Source: Mangrovimonas xylaniphaga
GTDB taxonomy: Bacteria > Bacteroidota > Bacteroidia > Flavobacteriales > Flavobacteriaceae
DNA: 64,000 nucleotides
Direction: 5' to 3'
Assembly (NCBI RefSeq): GCF_001280435.1
Contig: NZ_LBIP01000013.1
Span: forward strand, 1,116,001-1,180,000
In this document: positions 55,264 to 64,000 of the stretch, piece after piece
Layout of the letters: the number at the start of each line of letters is the position of its first letter
Position numbering within the stretch: the stretch's first letter is position 1
The notes under the pieces: generated by a model
Told to the model about the DNA's origin: nothing
Database searches by the model: none
Seen by the model: the letters and a program-made list of their open reading frames with translations, nothing else
Translations under genes and position numbers: made by a program

Positions 55264-55296
55264 AAAAGGATCGACTTAAGTCGCTCCTTTTTTACA
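55262..55296. terminator. Bidirectional terminator between pth and the metalloprotease
   Basis: AAAAAAGGA and TCCTTTTTT flank CGACTTAAGTCG with one mismatch each side. As and Ts on both ends let it work in both directions; it overlaps the pth stop codon. Confidence 0.8.
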
Positions 55297-55314
55297 TAAA
55301 TATTTTCTCTTAAA

Positions 55315-58038
55315 TTATTCTACGATAATTTTTTTGGTAGCGCTACGCTCACCATCATTTACCGTTACCAAATACATTCCAGATTGGACATTGTTCAAAC
55401 CAATAGTCTGAATAAAATCTGATGAATTGGTAAATGACTTTTTGTAGATCAAACGTCCTCTTACATCATAAACATCCACCTTGATGTCATTACCCGATAA
55501 GGAATTCAACTTAATAGTAAACTCTCCTTTATTAGGGTTAGGGAAAATAGTGAATTTGTTGGCAGCAAATTTGTCAACACCCAATGATGTTGGCGTTGCT
55601 GTACATATTTCAATATACCAAGAATTCAAAGTTCCATAATCCATAGGTGAGAAATCGGAAATTTCCAACTTCCATTCCCCATTAGAGCCCAATCCAGAAA
55701 ACTCATTTAAAGGAGTCTGTGGGGAAAAAGTTCCACTTACTGGATTTGCACAGGTAATTGCACCTCCTTCATCATTAAAAACCACATCCAAATCATCTTG
55801 TCCATTATTACAGTTCCTATTGTAAAGTGTCGCTTTAACTTCCCCGTTTGGATGTTTTAACTCCACAAAAAGATCGCCCACCCATGTATGCGTTATATCT
55901 GTATATACAACCGTCGATTCAATTGTTTCAGAATCTGATATATTCAAAGAACTTGATAAAACAACTCCTTGTTGTCCATTAGTAACAGCATCCTGAATCG
56001 CTAAACCAAGATTGCCAGAATCATATTGTACACAAACAATTTCATAATCCAATGCAAAAGGATGTGAATTCACAGCATAATAAATGTTCCCTACTGGTTG
56101 AACCATAATTCTACATGAAAGGGCAGGAGTATCTGGCACTACAATTTCTTGTGCACCATCATTAGGGGTATTTTCTGCCAAAACTACATCAAAAGTCTCT
56201 CCCCCATTTGTAGATAACAAAATATTTACACGGGATGTGTTGATATTATTTGCTGTGGTACCAGCAACATTCCACGTGATAATTTCTGTATCACCATGGC
56301 TCCAAAAAATTCCCTCTTCATTTTGCGAAGTCACTGTAAATGGTCCCGCGGCAGCATTAACAGTAACTTTCATTAAATCGGCATCAGTTTGTCCAATCCC
56401 ATTACCTATGCCACTCCCGTTATCTCTAACCAAAAAAGCGAAGTTCAAATCTCTAGTAACTGAAGGTGTGACTTCCCAAGTAGGCGTTAAATTACCATTT
56501 AATACATCCTCGATTTTTGGCAAATATCGTTTCGGTGAATCTGAAGGCAGTAATGAACGATATAAAGGACCTGTATCCCATGTAGACTGAGGCTTCCCAA
56601 CTTTACCTGATGGTGCTGCGTCATTTTGATACCAACTATAAGTCAAGGTTTCAACCCCATCGACATCTGTAGCAGAGCCAGTTAACACAAATGCCGTACT
56701 TGCAGGTATGGTATAATCTCCACCTGCGTTTGCAATTGGCGCTTGATTAACTAAAACGGATTCTTGAGCACATTCGTTACCCAAACCATTTTTTACATAA
56801 TTGAGTATTTGCTTAACACTTATATAATTAAAATGAGCGTCGCTATGATATTGTACATTTGGATCACAAATACCTGCATACCCCATAATAGAACTACCAC
56901 TTCCCGGCTCAACCTCACTTTCACCATTTCCACTAAAACATTCAATACTAGATTGTATATGATAAGCTCCAAACTGATGTCCCATTTCATGAGCTACATA
57001 GTCAATATAGAATGCATCACCAACTGGATTTGAACTTCCCGTATACGCCATCCCTTTATGATTACTATATTTAGAAGTAGATACACACACGCATCCTATA
57101 CATCCCGCATGCCCTCCCCCTGAAGTATTAAAATTATGACCTATGTCATAATTAGCAACTCCTATAACATCATCTAAAGTTTCTGCAGTTTTAGTATTAT
57201 ATTCACCCATCCAAGGATCTGTTGCCGAATCTAAATAAATGACATCATCGTTATTCGCAACAAACTGCATAGTAATAGCTAGGTCTCTCTCGTATATTTC
57301 ATTAACCCGGTTCATTGTTATTACCATTTGCGAAAGAACATTAGCCTTACGTACAGTTACACTTCCCGATCCAGCAAAAAGAGCAGCGTATTCACCTGTA
57401 CATGAAAGTGCCAATCTATATGTCCTTAGTTTTTGATCGTTAGCAGCAAATCTTTGAGATGATTTATCGACCTCAATAGACTCCAACAACACTCCTTCAT
57501 CCTGAAGGCATGAAAAATCTTGAGAAGCCCCTTCTAAAGCTTCTTTCTCATAAACCATATACGATTTTAGATCGGAAGTATAAGGATCTATATATACTGC
57601 ACCTTGCTTTCCAGAAAGCATCATGGCATGTATACCAAACTGCGTAACACTAAAACGCATGGAAGCCGTTGGATCATTAATTCCAAATGCTTTGTACGTT
57701 TTAATCATTGGATATTTATTTGCCAATACAGGATCCATAATTGAAGACTCCAAAACTTGGAACGACTGTAACTCTCCATTGGCATTTGGAAACTGAACAA
57801 TGGCATTAGACTTTTTTGAATCTTCTTCTCTTGATGGAGCTTTTCGAAGGACACTTTTAAACTTTTCAAGATCCAACTCAAAAACTTTAAAAACATTTGG
57901 TTCCACCCTTCTTTGCTCCTTTCTTGCCTTTCTTACAGAATTCGTCTCCACCCTTTTCCAATAAGATTGTGAAAACAAAACTGACACATTCAAACAAAAC
58001 ACTAAAAGAATTAAAACTTTAGTACAATTTAACTTCAT
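55315..58038 (-). CDS. Secreted reprolysin-like metalloprotease with P domain and T9SS sorting domain
   Basis: A 907-residue secreted zinc protease. Order: signal peptide (to about 24), propeptide (to about 200), metzincin domain (about 200-425) with H350-E351-H354-H360 in HEMGHQFGAYH, a Pro/Gly-rich PKD/Ig-like region (about 440-560) with APIANAGGDYTIPASTAFVLTG, a beta-sandwich region, a proprotein convertase P domain (about 670-820, with DLFVELKHPNGEV and WKLEISD), and a type A T9SS sorting domain (about 825-907, KFTIFPNPNKGEF to IIVE). Several Cys (about 313-318 and 366-392) likely pair. It is exported by the Por secretion system, probably to degrade external protein. Confidence 0.93.
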   Translation of the reverse strand: MKLNCTKVLILLVFCLNVSVLFSQSYWKRVETNSVRKARKEQRRVEPNVFKVFELDLEKFKSVLRKAPSREEDSKKSNAIVQFPNANGELQSFQVLESSIMDPVLANKYPMIKTYKAFGINDPTASMRFSVTQFGIHAMMLSGKQGAVYIDPYTSDLKSYMVYEKEALEGASQDFSCLQDEGVLLESIEVDKSSQRFAANDQKLRTYRLALSCTGEYAALFAGSGSVTVRKANVLSQMVITMNRVNEIYERDLAITMQFVANNDDVIYLDSATDPWMGEYNTKTAETLDDVIGVANYDIGHNFNTSGGGHAGCIGCVCVSTSKYSNHKGMAYTGSSNPVGDAFYIDYVAHEMGHQFGAYHIQSSIECFSGNGESEVEPGSGSSIMGYAGICDPNVQYHSDAHFNYISVKQILNYVKNGLGNECAQESVLVNQAPIANAGGDYTIPASTAFVLTGSATDVDGVETLTYSWYQNDAAPSGKVGKPQSTWDTGPLYRSLLPSDSPKRYLPKIEDVLNGNLTPTWEVTPSVTRDLNFAFLVRDNGSGIGNGIGQTDADLMKVTVNAAAGPFTVTSQNEEGIFWSHGDTEIITWNVAGTTANNINTSRVNILLSTNGGETFDVVLAENTPNDGAQEIVVPDTPALSCRIMVQPVGNIYYAVNSHPFALDYEIVCVQYDSGNLGLAIQDAVTNGQQGVVLSSSLNISDSETIESTVVYTDITHTWVGDLFVELKHPNGEVKATLYNRNCNNGQDDLDVVFNDEGGAITCANPVSGTFSPQTPLNEFSGLGSNGEWKLEISDFSPMDYGTLNSWYIEICTATPTSLGVDKFAANKFTIFPNPNKGEFTIKLNSLSGNDIKVDVYDVRGRLIYKKSFTNSSDFIQTIGLNNVQSGMYLVTVNDGERSATKKIIVE

Positions 58039-58244
58039 TGTTAATTAAATTTTAAGAGCTTACACGAATATATCATATAATAATGAACCAAAAAAAATAA
58101 CATACTTTACAGTTAATAATTTAACATTCCAAAATTTATTCATACTTCCAAATAGCAGTATGTATTTCATCAGAATTTCAAAAAAATCCAAGAACATTAC
58201 ATTGCCATTTGTTAAAAAATAAAGGCCATGCCTACACTAAAAAG

Positions 58245-58280
58245 GGAGGATAGATTTTTTCAATCCTCCTTTTTTATTTT
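58245..58280 (+). terminator. Orphan terminator in the metalloprotease-ribF gap
   Basis: GGAGGAT (58245-58251) and ATCCTCC (58263-58269) with a T-rich exit on the plus strand. No plus-strand gene lies between it and pth at 55263, and it points away from the minus-strand metalloprotease gene. The 280-bp gap 58039-58318 has no ORF of note. Confidence 0.6.
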
Positions 58281-58318
58281 CATGGCTTTAATACCTATTT
58301 TTACACAAAAAAGCAGGC

Positions 58319-59251
58319 TTGAAACTTCACAATTCTTCAACAACATATATAGACAAACCTTCCGTAATTACCATAGGCACCTTTGACGGCGTACATATTG
58401 GCCATCAAAAAATTATTGAGCGTCTCATTGCAACGGCCAAAGGCAAAGGACTGGAATCTGTCATTCTCACTTTTTTCCCTCACCCCAGAATGGTACTTCA
58501 AAAAGATGCCAACATCAAGCTTCTGAACACCATTACCGAACGCCGAGAAATCTTGGAGCAAACTGGATTGGACCATTTAATCGTAAAAAGGTTTACAAAG
58601 GATTTTGCCAATTTATCAGCCCATGATTATGTAAAAAAAATACTTGTAGATGAATTGCATGCCAAACACATTATAATTGGTTACGACCATCGGTTTGGAA
58701 AAAACAGAAGTGCCAACATTGAAGACCTTAAGGTATTTGGAGAACAGTTTGGGTTTGAAGTCGAGGAAATTTCGGCAGAAGACATTGAAAATGTTGCCGT
58801 AAGTTCTACAAAAATAAGAACAGCCCTCAACAATGGAGATATCGCCACGACCAATGCTTATTTAGGCTATCCTTACTTTTTGACGGGAACCATCACACAA
58901 GGCAAAGGGCTAGGCAAGCAAATTGGCTTTCCAACGGCTAACATTCATATTGAAGAAGACTATAAACTCATTCCAAAAAACGGAGTTTATGTTGTTAGGT
59001 CACAATGGAACGACCAACCAGTATACGGCATGATGAACATTGGTACCAATCCCACTGTTGATGGCAAAACACAAACCATAGAAGTTCATCTATTTGGAAC
59101 CAATGAAGATCTTTACGGAAAAACCATTCGGGTTGAATTATTACACCGTCTTCGAGATGAACAAAAATTTGCATCAGTAGCCTTATTGCAAGAACAGTTG
59201 AAATTGGATCAAGAAAATTCCTTGAAATTCATTGCCAATATCGATGAATAA
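58319..59251 (+). CDS. ribF: Bifunctional riboflavin kinase / FMN adenylyltransferase
   Basis: Makes FMN then FAD from riboflavin. 310 residues in two domains: N-terminal nucleotidyltransferase (about 1-180) with TIGTFDGVHIGHQKII (about 18-33), GYDHRFGKNR and VSSTKIR, and C-terminal flavokinase (about 185-305) with GKGLGKQIGFPTANI and GMMNIGTNPT. No ATG fits; the frame is closed upstream by a stop and TTG at 58319 is the likely start, 15 bp after a -7-like TATTTTTA. Overlaps the next gene by 8 nt. Confidence 0.94.
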   Translation: MKLHNSSTTYIDKPSVITIGTFDGVHIGHQKIIERLIATAKGKGLESVILTFFPHPRMVLQKDANIKLLNTITERREILEQTGLDHLIVKRFTKDFANLSAHDYVKKILVDELHAKHIIIGYDHRFGKNRSANIEDLKVFGEQFGFEVEEISAEDIENVAVSSTKIRTALNNGDIATTNAYLGYPYFLTGTITQGKGLGKQIGFPTANIHIEEDYKLIPKNGVYVVRSQWNDQPVYGMMNIGTNPTVDGKTQTIEVHLFGTNEDLYGKTIRVELLHRLRDEQKFASVALLQEQLKLDQENSLKFIANIDE

Positions 59252-60557
59252 AATCCTCTTCAAACATATAGACAACAGTGCCCTTGTTGTATTTAGGGCC
59301 ATTTTTGGGTTGTTATTAATTTTTGAAAGCATAGGAGCCATCTTTACAGGCTGGATCAAGCGCACCTTGATAGAACCAAAATTCACTTTTTCGTTTATAG
59401 GTTTTGAATGGTTGCAGCCCTTACCAGGAAACGGCATGTATGTTTATTATGCCATAATGGGACTTCTAGGATTGTTTATCATGTTGGGATATAAATACAG
59501 ATGGAGCATGCTTGCCTTCACCATCATGTGGACAGGAACGTATTTCATGCAGAAGTCATCTTACAATAATCATTATTATTTATTGATGCTCCTAAGCGCT
59601 ATGATGGTTATTCAACCTGCCAACAGATATTTTTCTTTGGACGCTAAATTACATCCCGAAATCAAAAGCAATTCCATGCCGCAATGGTGTAAATATCTTT
59701 TTGTGCTACAACTTTTTATTGTTTACACTTATGCGTCCATAGCTAAAATGTACCCCGATTGGTTAAATGCATCTGCCATAGGACTGATTTTAAAATCCAA
59801 ACAACACTATTTTTTAGTTGGTGAACTTTTACAAGAAAAATGGGTACACTACTGCTTGGCTTATGGAGGCATTTTGTTTGATGGATTGGTAATTCCATTA
59901 ATGCTATGGAAACGCACTAGAAAATACGCTTTCATTGCTTCCATTTTCTTCCACCTGTTCAATTCATTTGTATTTCAGGTAGGCATTTTCCCTTATTTAT
60001 CCTTAGCCTTCAACCTATTTTTCTTTGAACCAAAAACCATTCAAAAGCTATTCTTAAAAAAGAAACAATTTTATAACGAAGGAGAGATTTTCATTCCGAA
60101 GTATCATAAAGTTATGATCGGGGTCTTTTCTGTATACTTTCTATTCCAAATTGCGCTTCCGTTGCGCCATCATTTTATTCAGGATGATGTACTTTGGACA
60201 GAAGAAGGCCATCGTCTCTCTTGGCGTATGATGCTGAGAGCCAAAAATGGCATGGCCACCTACAAAGTAATTGACAAGGCAACAGGCAAAGAATTACCCA
60301 TACGACTTAGTGATTATCTCACCAGAAAGCAAATAAGGGGAGCCATGGTAAAACCCGACGTCATCTGGCAGTTTTCCCAACATTTAAAAAAGGATTTTGC
60401 AGAGAAGGGATTTGACGTAGAAGTCCATGTTACCTGCCATATAAGCGTCAATGGTAAACCGAGACAAGAGCTTATAGATTCCAGCGTAGATTTGGCCAGT
60501 GTGCCTTGGGAACCTTACAAACACAGTTCTTGGATTTTGCCTTCAAAACAAGATTGA
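59244..60557 (+). CDS. HTTM-domain membrane protein (gamma-carboxylase-like)
   Basis: A 437-residue protein with about eight hydrophobic helices in the first 290 residues, matching the HTTM domain found in vitamin-K-dependent gamma-glutamyl carboxylases and bacterial homologues. Signatures include KSSYNNHYYLLMLLS (about 110-124), YASIAKMYPDWL (about 163-174) and FFHLFNSFVFQVGIFPYL (about 233-250). The C-terminal 140 residues are periplasmic or cytoplasmic and hydrophilic. The ATG at 59244 overlaps ribF by 8 nt, so translation is coupled. Bacterial substrates are unknown. Confidence 0.88.
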   Translation: MNKILFKHIDNSALVVFRAIFGLLLIFESIGAIFTGWIKRTLIEPKFTFSFIGFEWLQPLPGNGMYVYYAIMGLLGLFIMLGYKYRWSMLAFTIMWTGTYFMQKSSYNNHYYLLMLLSAMMVIQPANRYFSLDAKLHPEIKSNSMPQWCKYLFVLQLFIVYTYASIAKMYPDWLNASAIGLILKSKQHYFLVGELLQEKWVHYCLAYGGILFDGLVIPLMLWKRTRKYAFIASIFFHLFNSFVFQVGIFPYLSLAFNLFFFEPKTIQKLFLKKKQFYNEGEIFIPKYHKVMIGVFSVYFLFQIALPLRHHFIQDDVLWTEEGHRLSWRMMLRAKNGMATYKVIDKATGKELPIRLSDYLTRKQIRGAMVKPDVIWQFSQHLKKDFAEKGFDVEVHVTCHISVNGKPRQELIDSSVDLASVPWEPYKHSSWILPSKQD

Positions 60558-60582
60558 TTTTATAGCTAATTCCTTAAATTTG
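60554..60582 (+). promoter_or_regulatory. serS promoter
   Basis: TTG (60554-60556), an 18-nt spacer and TAAATTTG (60575-60582) give a strong match; the leader to the ATG at 60603 is about 15 nt. The -33 overlaps the stop codon of the HTTM gene. Confidence 0.7.
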
Positions 60583-60602
60583 TTCCTTAAATTTTAAAGC
60601 AC

Positions 60603-61871
60603 ATGCTACAAGTACCTTTTATTAGAGAGCACAAAGCCGATATCATTACTCGTTTGTCAAAACGAAATATCGATGCCACCGAAATGATAGAAACCGTCCT
60701 TAAATTAGACGAGGACAGAAGAGGTTTCCAAACACAATTGGACAACATTTTAGCTGAGTCCAATAGTATTTCCAAGGAAATTGGAATGTTGTTCAAATCA
60801 GGGAAAGTAGCCGAAGCCAATGACTTAAAGGAAAAAACAGGCCAGCTGAAAGAAGATTCAAAAACCCTTTCAGATCAGCTTAATGAAACTACAGAAGCTT
60901 TAAATCAGCTTTTATATAAAATACCGAATGTTCCTAACGCAATTGTTCCTGCAGGGAATACCGATGAGGACAACGAAGAAGTATACCGTGAAGGAGATGT
61001 TCCTGTACTTCCGGAAGGCGCATTGCCTCACTGGGAATTGGCTAAAAAATATGACATTATAGATTTTGAACTAGGTAATAAAATTACGGGGGCTGGGTTT
61101 CCTGTGTACAAAGGAAAAGGGGCCCGATTACAGCGCGCCTTGATTGCCTATTTCCTGGATAAAAACACCCAAGCAGGCTACACCGAGTACCAATTGCCTC
61201 ATTTGGTAAATGAAGCTTCAGGATTTGGTACAGGCCAATTGCCAGACAAAGAAGGACAAATGTACCATGTTACCGAAGACAATTTGTACTTGATCCCTAC
61301 TGCCGAGGTACCTGCAACAAACATCTTTAGAGATGAAATGTTGAATGAAAGCGATTTACCTATCGCCTTAACAGGATATACGCCTTGTTTCAGAAGAGAA
61401 GCAGGAAGTTATGGCGCACACGTTAGAGGTCTTAACCGTTTGCATCAATTTGACAAAGTTGAAATTCTGCGTGTGGAACACCCAGAAAGATCTTACCAGG
61501 CTTTGGATGAAATGGTAGAACACGTTAAAGGTATTCTTCAAGAACTAAAATTGCCCTACCGTATTTTAAGACTATGTGGTGGCGATTTAGGATTCACCTC
61601 AGCCCTTACTTATGATTTTGAGGTGTTCTCAACGGCGCAAGATCGTTGGTTGGAAATTTCATCCGTTTCAAACTTTGAAACTTTCCAAGCCAATCGCCTT
61701 AAATTAAGATTTAAAAACGCGGAAGGCAAAAAGCAGTTATGCCATACACTTAACGGTAGTTCCCTGGCCTTACCAAGAGTGCTTGCAGGGATACTGGAAA
61801 ACTACCAAACCGAAGATGGCATCAACATCCCAGAAGCGCTTATTCCTTATACAGGTTTCGACAAAATATAA
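60603..61871 (+). CDS. serS: Serine-tRNA ligase
   Basis: Charges tRNA-Ser and tRNA-Sec-type acceptors with serine. 422 residues: N-terminal antiparallel coiled-coil arm (about 30-105) that reads the long variable arm of tRNA-Ser, then the class II core with motif 2 FRREAGSYGAHVRGLNRLHQF (about 263-283) and motif 3 NGSSLALPRVLAGILENYQ (about 383-401). It has its own promoter and a long-stem terminator. Confidence 0.97.
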   Translation: MLQVPFIREHKADIITRLSKRNIDATEMIETVLKLDEDRRGFQTQLDNILAESNSISKEIGMLFKSGKVAEANDLKEKTGQLKEDSKTLSDQLNETTEALNQLLYKIPNVPNAIVPAGNTDEDNEEVYREGDVPVLPEGALPHWELAKKYDIIDFELGNKITGAGFPVYKGKGARLQRALIAYFLDKNTQAGYTEYQLPHLVNEASGFGTGQLPDKEGQMYHVTEDNLYLIPTAEVPATNIFRDEMLNESDLPIALTGYTPCFRREAGSYGAHVRGLNRLHQFDKVEILRVEHPERSYQALDEMVEHVKGILQELKLPYRILRLCGGDLGFTSALTYDFEVFSTAQDRWLEISSVSNFETFQANRLKLRFKNAEGKKQLCHTLNGSSLALPRVLAGILENYQTEDGINIPEALIPYTGFDKI

Positions 61872-61890
61872 TTTAGCAGGAAAATACTTA

Positions 61891-61939
61891 AAAAAATCGA
61901 CGAAAGGCAAAAAAAACATGTCATTCGTCGATTTTTTGT
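61891..61939 (+). terminator. Terminator after serS
   Basis: A 14-bp perfect stem (AAAAAATCGACGAA with TTCGTCGATTTTTT, 61891-61904 and 61924-61937) around a 19-nt loop. Confidence 0.88.
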
Positions 61940-62002
61940 AGTTTTATTTTGATTTTTTGTAAATAAGTATGAAGTTAGTACAGCGATTAAATTAACCTAC
62001 TT

Positions 62003-62071
62003 ATGAAAAATCTTAAGCGCATCATTATACTTGTGTCACTTATTGTGTTAGTGAGTAAAATTTTCTTTTAA
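62003..62071 (+). CDS. Possible 22-residue hydrophobic peptide
   Basis: In the 393-bp gap 61872-62264, ATG at 62003 opens MKNLKRIIILVSLIVLVSKIFF and stops at 62071. It has a basic N-terminus then one hydrophobic helix, like single-helix membrane peptides or type I toxins. A -7-like TTATTTTG lies about 50 nt upstream and a strong terminator follows at 62175-62206. It is too short for statistics; a chance frame is possible. Confidence 0.35.
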   Translation: MKNLKRIIILVSLIVLVSKIFF

Positions 62072-62174
62072 AAAGAATTACAACAAGCCCACATATAGCA
62101 TTAAAAATTGCCACAGCAGAATAATTGAATCATTTTAAAAAATAATGATTAATAGCACATTTATTTTGGCTGGT

Positions 62175-62206
62175 AATGCCCGAACCTAGGTTCGGGCATT
62201 TTTTTT
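62175..62206 (+). terminator. Strong terminator after the small peptide unit
   Basis: A 26-nt perfect palindrome (62175-62200, arm AATGCCCGAACCT) followed by Ts. As serS already has its own terminator at 61891-61939, this one marks the end of a separate short transcript. Confidence 0.9.
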
Positions 62207-62242
62207 ATCAAAACATTCACAGCAAGTAGCAGCCGCATTCCT

Positions 62243-62250
62243 TATATTTA
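62243..62250 (+). promoter_or_regulatory. TPR gene -7-like element
   Basis: TATATTTA, one base off TAnnTTTG, ends 14 nt before the ATG at 62265. Confidence 0.4.
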
Positions 62251-62264
62251 CATAAATTAGCCTT

Positions 62265-64000
62265 ATGAAAAAGATAGTTTTACTTGTTATTGCGCTATGG
62301 AATACTTTGGTTTTTTCCCAAAGCGAACAACTTGCAGACAACTATTTTAAACAAGGTGATTTTGAAAAAGCCCTGATCATCTACCAGCAATTGGACGAAG
62401 AAAAACCAGGCTCTACCAAATACCTCTACAAAATCGTAGAAACCTATCAGCAGCTGGAACAGCACGACAAAGCTGGCCAAATGCTCTCTGAACGTATCAG
62501 TAGAAGTTCTTTCCCTACCCTACTAATTGAAATGGGCTACAATTACCAATTGCAGGACAGCATGGCCTTGGCGAATAATTATTACAATCAAGCCATTCAA
62601 AAAATAGAAGAACGCCCTATTTATGTTAGCAGTATAGCCCGCCAGTTTGAAGAACATTCCCTTTTGGACAAAGCTATCATTGTTTACAAACGCGGCATCG
62701 AGCTCAATCCAGACCAGAATTACAATATCCAATTGGCAAGAATTTATGGTGAACAAGGAGATGTCGAGCAAATGTTCTCCAATTACATCGACTACATAGA
62801 AGACAAACCAGAATTCCTCAACAACGCCAAAAGAGCTTTCAGCGATTTTGTTTCGGAAAACAAAGAGAATGAAAACAATGTTTACCTTAAAAAATTACTG
62901 CTGAAGAAAATCCAATCGCAACCGGACGTGTATTGGTATGAACTCTTGAGTTGGCTCTATGTTCAGGAAAAAGATTATTCAAAATCCTTCACCCAAGAAA
63001 AGGCACTTTACAAAAGAAATCCAGAAAGTTTGGACCGCATCATGGAACTGGCCATGGTAGCCACCTCCGAAAAGGACTATGAAACAGCCACTGAAATTTT
63101 AGAATTTATCCTTCAAAATTCACAGGACATTTCCAGTATTTTGAAAGCTCATCAATTGTTACTGGACATCAAAACAGCCAATGCTTCCCCAAAGGAATAC
63201 AATAGCATCGATGTCCAATACCAAGCCGTTTTTAAAGAATATGGCACTTTTGAACAAACAGTTCCCCTTCAGATTGCCTATGGTAACTTTTTGGCCTTTT
63301 ACAAACATGAGCCTGAAGAGGCTAGCAAATTCTTAAAGCAGTCCCTACAATTGGAGCTTTCCGATTTTCAGGAAGCCACAGTTAAGTTGAAATTGGCTGA
63401 CATTTTGGTCTACCAAGAAAAGTTTAACGAAGCCTTGATTTTCTATTCACAAATTCAGGCCAATCTAAAAAACAGTACCATTTCACAGGAAGCCCGTTTT
63501 AAAGTTGCAAAGACCAGCTATTACAAAGGAGATTTTGAATGGGCCGAATCCCAACTGAAAATTCTAAAGGCCTCCACGTCCCAACTTATCGCCAACGATG
63601 CTTTGGACTTGAAGCTACTGATTTCGGACAACAAATATGAAGACTCACTTCATGTGGCTTTAAAACTGTACGCCAAAGCCGATTTAATGGCCTTTCAAAA
63701 CAAAAACGACGAAGCCATTGGCCTATTGGATAAAATCCTGACAGAGCACAAAGGAGAAAGCATAGAAGACCAAGCGTTCTTTAAACAAGCCCAATTGTTT
63801 GAAAAGAAAAAGCAATATGAAAAGGCAGCCAATAACTATCAATTAATCATTGCCAACTACCGCGATGATATTCTGGCCGATGACGCCTATTATTATTTGG
63901 CAGAACTCTATAGCAACCATTTAGCGCAACCCGAAAAAGCTAAAGAACTTTACGAAAAAATAATTTTCAATCACGAAGACAGTATTTACTTTGTCGATGC
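62265..64000 (+). CDS. Secreted TPR-repeat protein, 3' truncated
   Basis: At least 578 codons, open to the window end. Signal peptide (MKKIVLLVIALWNTLVFSQ, 1-19), then tandem tetratricopeptide-like repeats across the whole visible length: for example NYFKQGDFEKALIIYQQL (about 26-43), NNYYNQAIQKIEERP and IVYKRGIELNPDQNYNIQLARIYGEQGD. Toward the visible end are more helical pairs (FFKQAQLFEKKKQYEKAANNYQ). Such proteins sit in the periplasm or outer membrane and scaffold complexes. Function unknown. The rest lies beyond the window. Confidence 0.9.
   Translation, partial: MKKIVLLVIALWNTLVFSQSEQLADNYFKQGDFEKALIIYQQLDEEKPGSTKYLYKIVETYQQLEQHDKAGQMLSERISRSSFPTLLIEMGYNYQLQDSMALANNYYNQAIQKIEERPIYVSSIARQFEEHSLLDKAIIVYKRGIELNPDQNYNIQLARIYGEQGDVEQMFSNYIDYIEDKPEFLNNAKRAFSDFVSENKENENNVYLKKLLLKKIQSQPDVYWYELLSWLYVQEKDYSKSFTQEKALYKRNPESLDRIMELAMVATSEKDYETATEILEFILQNSQDISSILKAHQLLLDIKTANASPKEYNSIDVQYQAVFKEYGTFEQTVPLQIAYGNFLAFYKHEPEEASKFLKQSLQLELSDFQEATVKLKLADILVYQEKFNEALIFYSQIQANLKNSTISQEARFKVAKTSYYKGDFEWAESQLKILKASTSQLIANDALDLKLLISDNKYEDSLHVALKLYAKADLMAFQNKNDEAIGLLDKILTEHKGESIEDQAFFKQAQLFEKKKQYEKAANNYQLIIANYRDDILADDAYYYLAELYSNHLAQPEKAKELYEKIIFNHEDSIYFVD

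Noticed and set aside
58098-58127. TAACAT and TTACAG hexamers upstream of the metalloprotease gene, as a further Pho array
   Set aside because: Their spacing is 9 and 15 bp, not 11, so they do not share the phase seen in the phosphate block; the region is simply A/T-rich.
1-64000. CRISPR array, insertion sequence, prophage or integrated plasmid
   Set aside because: No short spaced repeats with unique spacers, no transposase, integrase, capsid or relaxase genes, and no terminal repeats were seen.

Overview
The window reads as a stretch of chromosome from a low-GC member of the Bacteroidota, most likely a marine Flavobacteriaceae. Supporting signs are Bacteroidota-type promoters (-7 element TAnnTTTG, sometimes TTG about 18 nt upstream), almost no Shine-Dalgarno sequences, a type IX secretion sorting domain, a CarboxypepD_reg-plug TonB-dependent receptor, lipoproteins with acidic residues after the lipidated Cys, and families such as DUF6090, DUF5777 and DUF3109. 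Species cannot be assigned from the sequence alone. I see no phage, plasmid, insertion sequence or CRISPR array.

Layout. 1-10 kb: end of an RND efflux permease, aspS, a ClC chloride transporter, a cold-shock protein, tadA and dxs. 10.2-21.3 kb: dgt, then what looks like a phosphate-acquisition regulon: TonB-dependent receptor, a large duplicated surface lipoprotein, a small MORN-repeat secreted protein, a porin O/P homologue and a PiT phosphate transporter fused to a PhoU-like domain. Each promoter in this block carries TTAACA-like hexamers repeated at exactly 11 bp. At the four plus-strand genes the last hexamer lies 8 bp before the -7 element. 21.3-25 kb: nrdA/nrdB. 25.7-28.4 kb: LytTR response regulator plus TPR histidine kinase. 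28.4-34 kb: DUF3109, MarC, an FAD protein, S41 protease, dCMP deaminase, HupE-like protein and a solitary umuD. 34.3-37 kb: a five-gene envelope cluster (lipoprotein, OB-fold, DUF5777, cytochrome c, YceI) behind a perfect 20-bp palindrome. 37-43 kb: a complete RND efflux operon (adaptor, permease, outer-membrane factor). 43-50 kb: cupin, a probable small structured RNA, DUF302-thioredoxin, a pseudouridine synthase with a long N-terminal extension, SdpI-like protein, a LuxR-type regulator and DUF6090. 50.4-64 kb: a P1B-4-type metal ATPase, tRNA-Leu(CAA), prs, rplY, pth, a secreted T9SS metalloprotease, ribF coupled to an HTTM membrane protein, serS, and a TPR protein cut by the window end.

The most interesting signals are regulatory: the phased Pho-box-like arrays that tie the 11.6-19 kb genes into one regulon, a possible Pho-linked RNA at 17.4-17.6 kb, a well-formed small RNA gene at 44.2 kb with its own promoter, structure and terminator, several probably leaderless mRNAs, and a small transcription unit encoding a 22-residue hydrophobic peptide near 62 kb.
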